Shown: positions 1-5,326 of the stretch, piece by piece
How positions within the stretch are numbered: position 1 is the first letter of the stretch
Layout: each line of letters opens with the position of its first letter
Source: a bacterium
Lineage (GTDB): Bacteria; Hydrogenedentota; Hydrogenedentia; Hydrogenedentiales; SLHB01
Assembly (NCBI GenBank): GCA_024231375.1
Contig: JAAEQP010000949.1
Coordinates: forward strand, 1 to 5,678
DNA: 5,678 nucleotides
Direction: 5' to 3'
The notes under the pieces: generated by a model
The model's input: the letters and a program-made list of their open reading frames with translations, nothing else
What the model was told of the DNA's origin: nothing
The model's database searches: none
Made by a program: the position numbers and the translations under genes

Positions 1-352
1 CCGCGCCCTGCTGCGCCAGGAGTGCCAACGCCACCGCGGCGATGATGACACCCCAGGTCACGACCATGGCAAGCAGTGGACGGTTCCGCGATCCGCCTCG
101 TGAGGCGAACAATGCGGCTCCGGCGGCCACCATCGCACCCGCGGGGATGATGTACGATCCGTAGCACGGTAGGTATCGCGCGTAGAAGGGAAAGGTGTGG
201 CCCCCGATGGCCTCCACGCCCAGCTTCGCGAGTACGGCCATGGTGCCCAGGTACAGGGCGGTGGCTACGGTGTAGGCAAGGATCAGTCTTCTGGTGATGG
301 CGTCCCCGGCCGGGAGCGGGCCGGACTGCGTATGCTGAGAGGCAGTCGGCAT
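1..352 (-). CDS. Polytopic membrane protein, probable GT-C-type glycosyltransferase paralogue (N-terminal 117 residues; C-terminus outside window)
   Basis: The start is taken as the ATG at 352-350, because AGGA at 364-361 lies 8 nt upstream; an ATG at 361-359 is in frame but has its AGG directly abutting it. The visible part has a short polar N-terminus (about 20 residues), a first membrane segment near residues 23-43, a loop, a second segment near 64-83, a short Arg-containing polar stretch (84-91) and a third segment near 93-113. Residues 44-62 match residues 39-57 of the large membrane glycosyltransferase two genes upstream at 11 of 19 positions: both have the pattern G-[VI]-E-x-I-x-G-H-x-x-P-F-Y-A-x-x-LP after the first membrane helix. 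This supports paralogy, and hence a lipid-linked-sugar-dependent glycosyltransferase, by inference only, since the catalytic loop is not in the window. It follows the GT2 gene by 10 nt and is surely co-transcribed with it. Confidence 0.8.
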   Translation of the reverse strand, partial: MPTASQHTQSGPLPAGDAITRRLILAYTVATALYLGTMAVLAKLGVEAIGGHTFPFYARYLPCYGSYIIPAGAMVAAGAALFASRGGSRNRPLLAMVVTWGVIIAAVALALLAQQGA

Positions 353-360
353 GGCGCACA

Positions 361-364
361 TCCT
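361..364 (-). promoter_or_regulatory. Ribosome binding site for the third operon gene
   Basis: AGGA, overlapping the TAG stop of the GT2 gene, lies 8 nt before the ATG at 352. This spacing decides for that ATG rather than the in-frame ATG at 361, and suggests translational coupling with the GT2 gene. Confidence 0.6.
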
Positions 365-1112
365 AAGGGGCGTACGGGTTGGTGCCGGTTCCGGGGCGCC
401 AGCCAAACCACGACCGCAGCCGGTATCGGAGAATCATGAGAATCATCTCGCACCCCAGGAAGAAGGCCCGCACTTTGCTCCCGGTCACGGACGACACGCC
501 GACCCGTTTTCGGTAATTCACGGGGATTTCGATGAACGGCAGATCGTTCAGAATGGTGAGCAGCATCAGTTGTGGACCGAACGCCGAACCGCCGATAGAG
601 AACTGGGACGCGATCTTCGTGTAGGCCTCGCGGTGGAGGAGCCGCATGGTGCATCCTACGTCGGTCAGCAACGTGGTGTTGTAAAGAAACTCCATCAACT
701 TGCCAACGGCCCAGTTGCCCCACTTGAGCATGAACCCCATGTTGGCGCCTTCCCACACGAACTCGCGCTGCGTGCGCGTGCCGAACACGACCGGCACGTC
801 GTCGCTGTAGGCCAGCAATTTACAGACGTCATGGCCCGAGAACGTGCCGTCCGGTTCCGCAATGATGAGAAGATCGCCCGTCGCTTCGTGCAGGCCGCGC
901 CAGATGGCGTTTCCGTATCCCTGACGCGTTTCGTGTACCAGCCGGGCCTTGGTCGGACGGACCTCGTCGTCGGTCCCTTCGGCGGCGTTGTTGTTCACCA
1001 CCACGATCTCATCCACATATTCGCTGGCGAAAAAATCCTCGATGGCCTCGCGAATCGAGTCTTTCTCGTTGTACGTGGGAAACACTACCGAAACCGTCTT
1101 GTCGTGCCACAT
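363..1112 (-). CDS. Family 2 glycosyltransferase, polyprenyl-phosphate sugar (dolichol-phosphate mannose synthase-like) type
   Basis: This 249-residue protein has a GT-A nucleotide-sugar-binding fold. Visible landmarks are the N-terminal strand ending in PTYNE (12-16), the second strand and turn VVVNNN (37-42), the glycine-containing RQGYGNAIWRGL segment (63-74), the acidic metal/nucleotide site in AEPDGTF (85-91, with E86 and D88), GTRT at 111-114, DVGCTMRL (151-158) and the late YRKRVGVSSVTG segment (200-211). The C-terminus has one hydrophobic, probably membrane-associating stretch (about 215-230) but not the extra transmembrane helices of some relatives. Family knowledge suggests transfer of a sugar from a nucleotide donor to a polyprenyl-phosphate at the cytoplasmic face; the sugar cannot be read from the sequence. 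The ATG at 1112 lies 17 nt after the preceding stop, behind AGAAGGGG (1131-1124, 11 nt away, rather long). A TTG at 1136 would add 8 residues and overlap the upstream gene, and has no ribosome site. Confidence 0.9.
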   Translation of the reverse strand: MWHDKTVSVVFPTYNEKDSIREAIEDFFASEYVDEIVVVNNNAAEGTDDEVRPTKARLVHETRQGYGNAIWRGLHEATGDLLIIAEPDGTFSGHDVCKLLAYSDDVPVVFGTRTQREFVWEGANMGFMLKWGNWAVGKLMEFLYNTTLLTDVGCTMRLLHREAYTKIASQFSIGGSAFGPQLMLLTILNDLPFIEIPVNYRKRVGVSSVTGSKVRAFFLGCEMILMILRYRLRSWFGWRPGTGTNPYAP

Positions 1113-1123
1113 GGAATGAAGAA

Positions 1124-1131
1124 CCCCTTCT
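1124..1131 (-). promoter_or_regulatory. Ribosome binding site for the GT2 gene
   Basis: AGAAGGGG on the minus strand overlaps the stop codon of the GT-C gene and ends 11 nt before the ATG at 1112. The spacing is longer than ideal, but it is the only purine-rich match near either possible start and favours ATG over the TTG at 1136. Confidence 0.45.
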
Positions 1132-2767
1132 ACCAATACGTGTATACGTTCGTCTCAATCAGCCAGCACTGGACCGCCATGAAGGCCAAGGTCGCCAACA
1201 TAGGCGCCGTGGACCGCGCTGTGCGTCCGACTTCGTCCAACAGATGGGCCGCCGGGATGACCAGGAACGGCATAAGGTACATAGCCGAACGTTCGCCTTC
1301 TCCCCGGGCCAGATAGAGCAGATTCAGAACCAGGAGCGTCAGCGCGAACACAATGAACAACGCCTTGGTGTCCGCGTGAGGCCGTGTGAGCCGCCACACG
1401 AACAGGATGGTCACGGGGATGCCCGCGAAGAAGACCCAACAGGCCGGATTCAGCAGCCGGTACACCCAGCCAGGGTATCGCGGCGTGAAGATATCAAGAT
1501 TGAGTTGGTCCTGGTCGAATTGGGCCTTGCAGAGCCTGAAACACTCGACTACGTCGAACCCCGACCACCAACGGACCGCCACATGCACGGCGAGGAAGGC
1601 CGCCAGCATGAGCACGGCGGTCTGGACCACGGCGCGCCAGTTCGCCCGGCGTCGCATGCGCCACAGGCCCACGAATCCAAAGAACGCGCCGATGCCGATG
1701 AGCGAGAAGGACAACAGCGAGATAACCCCGTAGAACACCCCGGCCGCCAAGGCGCACATCACGGAGCGGCGGTGAATAGCCCGCCAGAAGAGGAACAGCG
1801 TGGTCACCGTGAACGGCATGAAGAGGATGTCGGCGCTGGTGGCGGTGAACAGCACGATAGTCGGCACCAACGCGTACAGGAAACACGCCGTGTACGCCAC
1901 CCGCTCGTTCACCATGTCGCGCACCCAGAAGAACAGAGGAATCACGGTCAGGCTGCCGAAGATGATGGTCGCGAGCGACAACTCAAGCGGACCTCTGCCG
2001 AGGGTGACGTAGGACAGCATCCACAGAAGCGCCACCGGGCCCGGCGGATGCACCTTCGAGTGCATGGACAGATACTCGTGCAGCTTATTGTAGTCGCGGA
2101 ACAGCCCCTGAATGCTGCCGCCTTGCCCGATGTCGTTGATGTACTCGTGCGAGTACCGGTTGTAGGCCGCCGTTACCCCCGTCATCCCGTCGCGAATCAT
2201 CGCCACGGCGATAGGGAACGCGATGCAGAACACCACCAGCGCAAGCAGAATCCACCGGCGTGTCCGGGGGGCGACATCGCCTTCGAACCAGTTCATGTGA
2301 CCCAGGACGTGCCGCCACAAGGCCAAGGACGCCACAAACACGGCAACCGCTGGCAGCTGCCAGCGCACAGCCTGCCAGAATTCCGCGAGTAGGGCCGCGA
2401 AGGATAGTCCCTCGGCAGACGCCGCGCGGACGAATCCCGCGGCGATCAACACCGCGGCCAATGCCCAGGGAACGACCGCCACGGCGACGCGCGAACGGTC
2501 CCGTGTGGCGGAGGGGAACAGCACGTGGTGCCAGAGCAAATGGACCAGCCAGAGACCTACCACCGCCGCCGCCAACTGAAGAGGGCGGCTAAACACTGGG
2601 AGGATATAGGCATAGAACGGTGTGGGGTGGCCGTAGATGCCTTCAATGCCGACAAACCACAGCACGGCCACGGCCAGCACATACCACGCCATGTAGCGCG
2701 CATAGAGGCTGGTCAGACGCCACCCCAGATGGTGGGAGTTTCGTTCCACAAAGCATTGAACTGACAC
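1130..2767 (-). CDS. GT-C superfamily membrane glycosyltransferase (lipid-linked sugar donor type)
   Basis: A 545-residue polytopic protein with roughly 11-13 hydrophobic segments (for example about 28-44, 62-82, 94-112, 137-152, 171-191, 245-281, 291-308, 312-328, 337-367, 380-397, 443-459, 468-486, 497-510 and 520-536). A hydrophilic loop after the fifth segment carries YSHEYINDIG (205-214) and then HSKVHPPGP (236-244). An acidic first large loop followed by an HPP motif is typical of PMT/ArnT-like GT-C enzymes, where the acidic residue lies at the active site on the extracytoplasmic side. A late ARGEGERSAMYLMP segment (487-500) resembles conserved C-terminal loops of such proteins. Substrate and acceptor are unknown; the adjacent GT2 probably makes its polyprenyl-phosphate-sugar donor. 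It is the first gene of the operon. The GTG at 2767 follows an in-frame TAG at 2782-2780 and has no Shine-Dalgarno; GTG at 2749 or ATG at 2692 are alternatives. Confidence 0.85.
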   Translation of the reverse strand: MSVQCFVERNSHHLGWRLTSLYARYMAWYVLAVAVLWFVGIEGIYGHPTPFYAYILPVFSRPLQLAAAVVGLWLVHLLWHHVLFPSATRDRSRVAVAVVPWALAAVLIAAGFVRAASAEGLSFAALLAEFWQAVRWQLPAVAVFVASLALWRHVLGHMNWFEGDVAPRTRRWILLALVVFCIAFPIAVAMIRDGMTGVTAAYNRYSHEYINDIGQGGSIQGLFRDYNKLHEYLSMHSKVHPPGPVALLWMLSYVTLGRGPLELSLATIIFGSLTVIPLFFWVRDMVNERVAYTACFLYALVPTIVLFTATSADILFMPFTVTTLFLFWRAIHRRSVMCALAAGVFYGVISLLSFSLIGIGAFFGFVGLWRMRRRANWRAVVQTAVLMLAAFLAVHVAVRWWSGFDVVECFRLCKAQFDQDQLNLDIFTPRYPGWVYRLLNPACWVFFAGIPVTILFVWRLTRPHADTKALFIVFALTLLVLNLLYLARGEGERSAMYLMPFLVIPAAHLLDEVGRTARSTAPMLATLAFMAVQCWLIETNVYTYW

Positions 2768-2773
2768 GGGCGT

Positions 2774-2802
2774 ATTCTAGCCGAACGCGCGAAGCGTGTC
2801 TA
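2774..2802 (-). promoter_or_regulatory. Sigma70-like promoter of the glycosyltransferase operon
   Basis: Read on the minus strand, TAGACA (2802-2797, five of six to TTGACA), a 17-nt spacer, then TAGAAT (2779-2774, five of six to TATAAT). The predicted transcription start falls at or within a base or two of position 2767, which is also the first base of the most upstream GTG of the GT-C gene. The transcript would therefore be leaderless, or translation begins further in. Confidence 0.6.
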
Positions 2803-2933
2803 GCGGCCGCGTGATTCCCTCGCTCCCCGGCCAGACATTCCAAGGACCGGAACTTTGTGCGCTCAACGCGGATAGACTATGGATGGATGCACGCCTCCAC
2901 GCAATCCGTAGTGGTTGTTGAGTGACTATTCGT

Positions 2934-2943
2934 CAATATATTG
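2934..2943. repeat. 10-bp perfect palindrome CAATATATTG in the divergent region
   Basis: A perfect dyad in the only markedly AT-rich patch of the intergenic region, about 42 bp upstream of the plus-strand -35 box. It could be a regulator site, but it is short and could arise by chance. Confidence 0.25.
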
Positions 2944-2984
2944 CGTTTTTGCGGCCACATGGAGGGAGTGGTTTGACGAGATTT

Positions 2985-3013
2985 TTGACTTGCCCGGGGC
3001 TGTTCGGTACGAT
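2985..3013 (+). promoter_or_regulatory. Sigma70-like promoter of the TolA-like/tolB genes
   Basis: TTGACT (2985-2990, five of six), an exact 17-nt spacer, then TACGAT (3008-3013, four of six including the critical first T, second A and final T). A start among the purines at 3018-3022 would give a leader of about 120 nt before the ATG at 3140. This promoter, together with the divergent gene upstream, shows that the TolA-like gene opens its own transcription unit rather than following tolQ and tolR. Confidence 0.65.
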
Positions 3014-3077
3014 CTCCAGAGATGCCAACCGGGTCAGGCCTGTGGTGTCTAACATAGGTAGGAAGTCGACGGGGCAA

Positions 3078-3102
3078 GCTGGCCGGGCTCGAAGCCGCCA
3101 GC
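3078..3102 (+). promoter_or_regulatory. Strong GC-rich stem-loop in the leader of the TolA-like gene
   Basis: GCTGGC (3078-3083) pairs with GCCAGC (3097-3102), and GGCT (3086-3089) with AGCC (3093-3096) around a CGA loop, giving ten pairs with a two-base CG bulge. A shorter alternative, GCCG-CCAG-CGGC at 3094-3105, shares bases with it, so the two are mutually exclusive. No U-run follows, so this is not a classical terminator. It does not match a riboswitch class I can name. Confidence 0.45.
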
Positions 3103-3104
3103 GG

Positions 3105-3124
3105 CGATAGCAATATGTCTATCG
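3105..3124 (+). promoter_or_regulatory. Second leader stem-loop adjoining the translation start region
   Basis: CGATAG (3105-3110) and CTATCG (3119-3124) are perfect inverted repeats around the 8-base loop CAATATGT. The structure ends two bases before the weak Shine-Dalgarno-like GGTGAG at 3127-3132 that serves the ATG at 3140, so it may influence ribosome access. Confidence 0.4.
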
Positions 3125-3139
3125 GTGGTGAGTGAATCG

Positions 3140-3907
3140 ATGGCGAAGCGTCCTTATCATGACAAGTTCGGGCAAGGCAACACCGGCCCCTTCCGGGTGG
3201 CGGTGGGTGCCTCCGTGGCCGTGCATGTGGCCCTCGTTCTGGGCCTGGGCGTCTTCTTCGCGCAGCGATCCGACATCGTCGAACCCAAGGTGGCCAACGT
3301 GAAGTTCTACGCCGAGCAGGTGCAACCCGCGCCGCCGGAGGTGGAACCCGAACCCGAACCGCCGAAACCGGATCCCCCGAAGCCCAAGCCGCCCGAAAAG
3401 AAACCCGAACCGAAGAAAGAGAAGCCCAAGCCAAAGCCGCCGGAGAAGAAGCCGGAACCGAAGAAAGAGAAGAAGCCGGATCCCCCGAAGCCTCCGGAGA
3501 AGAAACCCGATCCGCCGAAACCCAAGAAACCGGCACCGAAAAAGCCGGCGGCGGCGCCAGCGCCCATCACGCCGAAACCTGTGAAGCCCGGTGTGACGAT
3601 GAAGGAAGAGCTTCCGAGCGTGCTGGGGTATTGGGGCCGACTCATCAAGCGGCGCATCGAACGCAACTGGCGCGTGCCGGGCGGCGTGCGTATGGGGGCG
3701 GACGAGAACTCAGCCATGGTATCCTTCTGGGTAAACCGGAAGGGCCAGCTCACTGGCGAGCCGCAGATCGTGAAAGCAGCCAAGGACCCGGCCATCGGAG
3801 TGTCGGCCGTCCGGAGCATCAAGGCATCGGCACCATTTCCGCCGCTGCCCGAAGACTATACGGAGCGCGAGGTACAGGTGATTTACACCTTCGTACCTAT
3901 GCGCTAA
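3140..3907 (+). CDS. TonB/TolA-family energy-transducing protein with C-terminal TonB domain
   Basis: A 255-residue inner-membrane protein spanning the periplasm. It has a short cytoplasmic tail (1-18), one membrane anchor (about 19-41) containing S25-x3-H29, the SxxxH motif by which TonB and TolA engage ExbB/TolQ-type proton-driven motors, then an extended Pro/Lys/Glu linker (about 62-150), then a C-terminal TonB-fold domain (about 158-255) with GYWGRLIKRRIERNW (163-177) at its entry. The linker contains a 16-residue tandem duplication. The length is nearer to TonB than to E. coli TolA, but the tolB gene 18 nt downstream argues for a TolA role in outer-membrane integrity and division. The ATG at 3140 is chosen because GGTGAG lies 7 nt upstream; in-frame GTG codons at 3125 and 3128 lack a ribosome site. 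No motor genes are in the window. Confidence 0.88.
   Translation: MAKRPYHDKFGQGNTGPFRVAVGASVAVHVALVLGLGVFFAQRSDIVEPKVANVKFYAEQVQPAPPEVEPEPEPPKPDPPKPKPPEKKPEPKKEKPKPKPPEKKPEPKKEKKPDPPKPPEKKPDPPKPKKPAPKKPAAAPAPITPKPVKPGVTMKEELPSVLGYWGRLIKRRIERNWRVPGGVRMGADENSAMVSFWVNRKGQLTGEPQIVKAAKDPAIGVSAVRSIKASAPFPPLPEDYTEREVQVIYTFVPMR
3380..3475 (+). repeat. Two 48-bp tandem repeats in the linker of the TolA-like protein
   Basis: Units at 3380-3427 and 3428-3475 agree at 40 of 48 bases and encode KPKPPEKKPEPKKEKP and a near-identical copy ending KK. A partial third copy, KPPEKKPDPPKP, follows from residue 117. Most differences are synonymous third-position changes, so the amino-acid pattern seems to be selected. 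The repeat can change linker length through slippage or recombination. Confidence 0.85.
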
Positions 3908-3912
3908 CCGCG

Positions 3913-3919
3913 GGAGGAG
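3913..3919 (+). promoter_or_regulatory. tolB: Strong ribosome binding site for tolB
   Basis: GGAGGAG lies 6 nt before the GTG at 3926 and within the 18-nt gap after the TolA-like stop codon. It fixes GTG as the tolB start. Confidence 0.85.
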
Positions 3920-3925
3920 ACACGC

Positions 3926-5236
3926 GTGAAATTCAGGTGTTGGATTGGGGTCGCGGTGACGTTGGCGGCGTGCGGAGCCGCCCTGGCGCAGGAAACCCTG
4001 AAGGACAACGTAATTTCCAGACCCATTGACGACCGCATGGCGATCGCCGTGCCGCCGTTCGCTACGGCCCCGGGCATGGAATCGCTGGGCGAGAGCATGG
4101 CCTACATGGTCAGCTACGACTTGCTGTTCTCGGGCGAATTCAATGTCATGTCGGCCAGTTCCTACCCGGCGGAATTCACCGGATTCACGCGCGACGCCCG
4201 GCAGATCGATTTCGCTGCTTGGCGTGAAGCCGGCGCCGAGTTCCTGATCCACGTGTACATCTACAAGAAGGACGGCGCCTACGTGTCCGAGTTCCGGCTG
4301 TTCGACCTGCTGGCCGCGCAAGAGATCGCGCGGATGGCCCTGCACCCGAAGCGGCCCGATTGGCTGCGGCTCATGTTCCACCGGTTCTCCGAGGAGGTGG
4401 TGCGTGTGTTGACCGGCACGCCGGGCATCGCGTCGACGTCCATCTGCTTCAGCGGCGGGTCGACGGGGGACAAGGAAATCTACATGGCCGACTACGACGG
4501 CGCGAACGTGCTTCAGGTCACGAAACACGGATCTATTTCGATTCTGCCCAAGTTCTCGCCGGACGGACGCAAGATCGCGTACATGTCGTTCAAGGACCGG
4601 TACCCCTTTCTCTATGTGTTGGATCTCAGCACCGGCAAGTCCTCGCCCCTGTCCAAGAGTGTGGGGTTGAACGTGGCACCCGCGTGGTCGCCTGACGGGT
4701 CCAAGCTGGCCATCGCGCTCAGCAAAGACGCGAATCCCGAGATCTACATCGTCAATCCCGACGGCACCAACCCGCAACGGCTCACCAACGACCGGGCCGT
4801 CGATTCGTCGCCCACCTTCAGCCCGGACGGCGGTCGAATCGCCTTCGTGAGCGAACGCACGGGATCGGCCCAAGTGTTTGCCATGTCCGCCACCGGCGGG
4901 AATCAGAAGCGGCTGTCGTTTCAGGGTGGCCGGTCTTACGACCCGGCGTGGTCGCCGGACGGAAAAGCCATTGCCTACGTAGTGGAACGGCGGGGCGAGG
5001 GCCTCGAGCTCTACGTGATGGACGCGGACGGTCAGAACCCGCGCCGCGTGACCGATTCCACCGGCAGCAACGAAGCGCCCAGTTGGTCGCCCGACTCGCG
5101 CCATGTCATCTTCGCGTCGACCCGGTCCGGCCGGTCCGAGTTGTGGACCGTCAACGCGACGACCCTCGAATGCCGGCGTGTGCCGCAGCTCAACCTGCGA
5201 TGCCAGGGACCCGACTGGGGTCCACGGCGGAAGTAA
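3926..5236 (+). CDS. tolB: Tol-Pal system periplasmic propeller protein TolB
   Basis: 436 residues, close to the usual TolB length of about 430. The GTG start follows an excellent GGAGGAG. A signal peptide covers residues 1-21 (K2 and R4, hydrophobic core, then ALA before Q22). The N-terminal TolB domain (about 30-165) includes MAIAVPPFATAPG (38-50). A six-bladed beta-propeller follows, seen as regularly spaced repeats at 209-222, 253-266, 297-310, 341-354 and 386-399, each with [FW]SPD followed by a beta strand, at steps of 44-45 residues, and ending in WGPRRK. Aromatic-Asp-x-Asp-Gly turns such as DYDGANVLQVT (189-199) precede the blades. In the family TolB sits in the periplasm, binds Pal through the propeller and TolA through its N-terminal tail, and supports outer-membrane constriction. 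The signal peptide also contains LAAC (13-16), which fits a lipobox; the soluble form is the default reading. It is translated directly after the TolA-like gene. Confidence 0.95.
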   Translation: MKFRCWIGVAVTLAACGAALAQETLKDNVISRPIDDRMAIAVPPFATAPGMESLGESMAYMVSYDLLFSGEFNVMSASSYPAEFTGFTRDARQIDFAAWREAGAEFLIHVYIYKKDGAYVSEFRLFDLLAAQEIARMALHPKRPDWLRLMFHRFSEEVVRVLTGTPGIASTSICFSGGSTGDKEIYMADYDGANVLQVTKHGSISILPKFSPDGRKIAYMSFKDRYPFLYVLDLSTGKSSPLSKSVGLNVAPAWSPDGSKLAIALSKDANPEIYIVNPDGTNPQRLTNDRAVDSSPTFSPDGGRIAFVSERTGSAQVFAMSATGGNQKRLSFQGGRSYDPAWSPDGKAIAYVVERRGEGLELYVMDADGQNPRRVTDSTGSNEAPSWSPDSRHVIFASTRSGRSELWTVNATTLECRRVPQLNLRCQGPDWGPRRK

Positions 5237-5326
5237 CGCGTGGCCCAAGTATGCATGACCCCGGGATAAGGGGTATCCTGACGACAGTGCCTTCGTGCGG
5301 CCCCCGCGCCGCGTAAGCGAGCTTTC
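5237..5326 (+). other. tolB-smpB spacer with small hairpins
   Basis: A 90-nt gap. A stem GTGCGGC/GCCGCGT (5295-5301 with 5308-5314, seven pairs of which two are G-U) ends 12 nt before the smpB ATG. Further up, ACCCC/GGGGT (5258-5262 with 5270-5274) competes with GGATA/TATCC (5264-5268 with 5274-5278). None is followed by a U-run, so I do not call a terminator, and no convincing promoter is visible. Read-through from tolB into smpB is possible. Confidence 0.3.

Larger units (their letters stand above)
2768..3139. other. Divergent intergenic control region between the glycosyltransferase operon and the TolA-like/tolB genes
   Basis: About 370 bp without a credible protein gene. It holds a minus-strand promoter hard against the GT-C start, a plus-strand promoter at 2985-3013, an AT-rich patch with the 10-bp palindrome CAATATATTG at 2934-2943 in between, and two stem-loops in the leader of the TolA-like gene. 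The two promoters are about 180 bp apart and do not overlap, so independent control is possible. I see no tRNA, no Rho-independent terminator with a U-run and no mobile-element ends. Confidence 0.7.

Noticed and set aside
351..2392. Long plus-strand open frames (351-1316 and 1244-2392) opposite the glycosyltransferase operon
   Set aside because: Their composition is Arg/His/Glu-rich and low in hydrophobic segments, with no domain. The minus-strand frames there have clear family motifs and membrane helices.
2922..3110. Small plus-strand frame of 62 codons upstream of the TolA-like gene
   Set aside because: It begins upstream of the plus promoter, runs straight through its -35 and -10 boxes and into the hairpins, and has no ribosome binding site.
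2768..3139. Small RNA or tRNA gene in the intergenic region
   Set aside because: No cloverleaf or terminator-ended transcript is visible; the hairpins fit better as part of the mRNA leader.
3380..3531. CRISPR-like or mobile-element repeats
   Set aside because: The repeats are contiguous, in frame and encode a Lys/Pro/Glu linker, with no spacers or inverted ends.
2877..3536. Minus-strand open frame of 219 codons over the promoter region and the start of the TolA-like gene
   Set aside because: It is Ser/Arg/Pro low-complexity sequence antisense to the linker repeats and crosses the plus-strand promoter; no family features.
5258..5314. Rho-independent terminator between tolB and smpB
   Set aside because: The stems are short or contain wobble pairs, and none is followed by a run of T.
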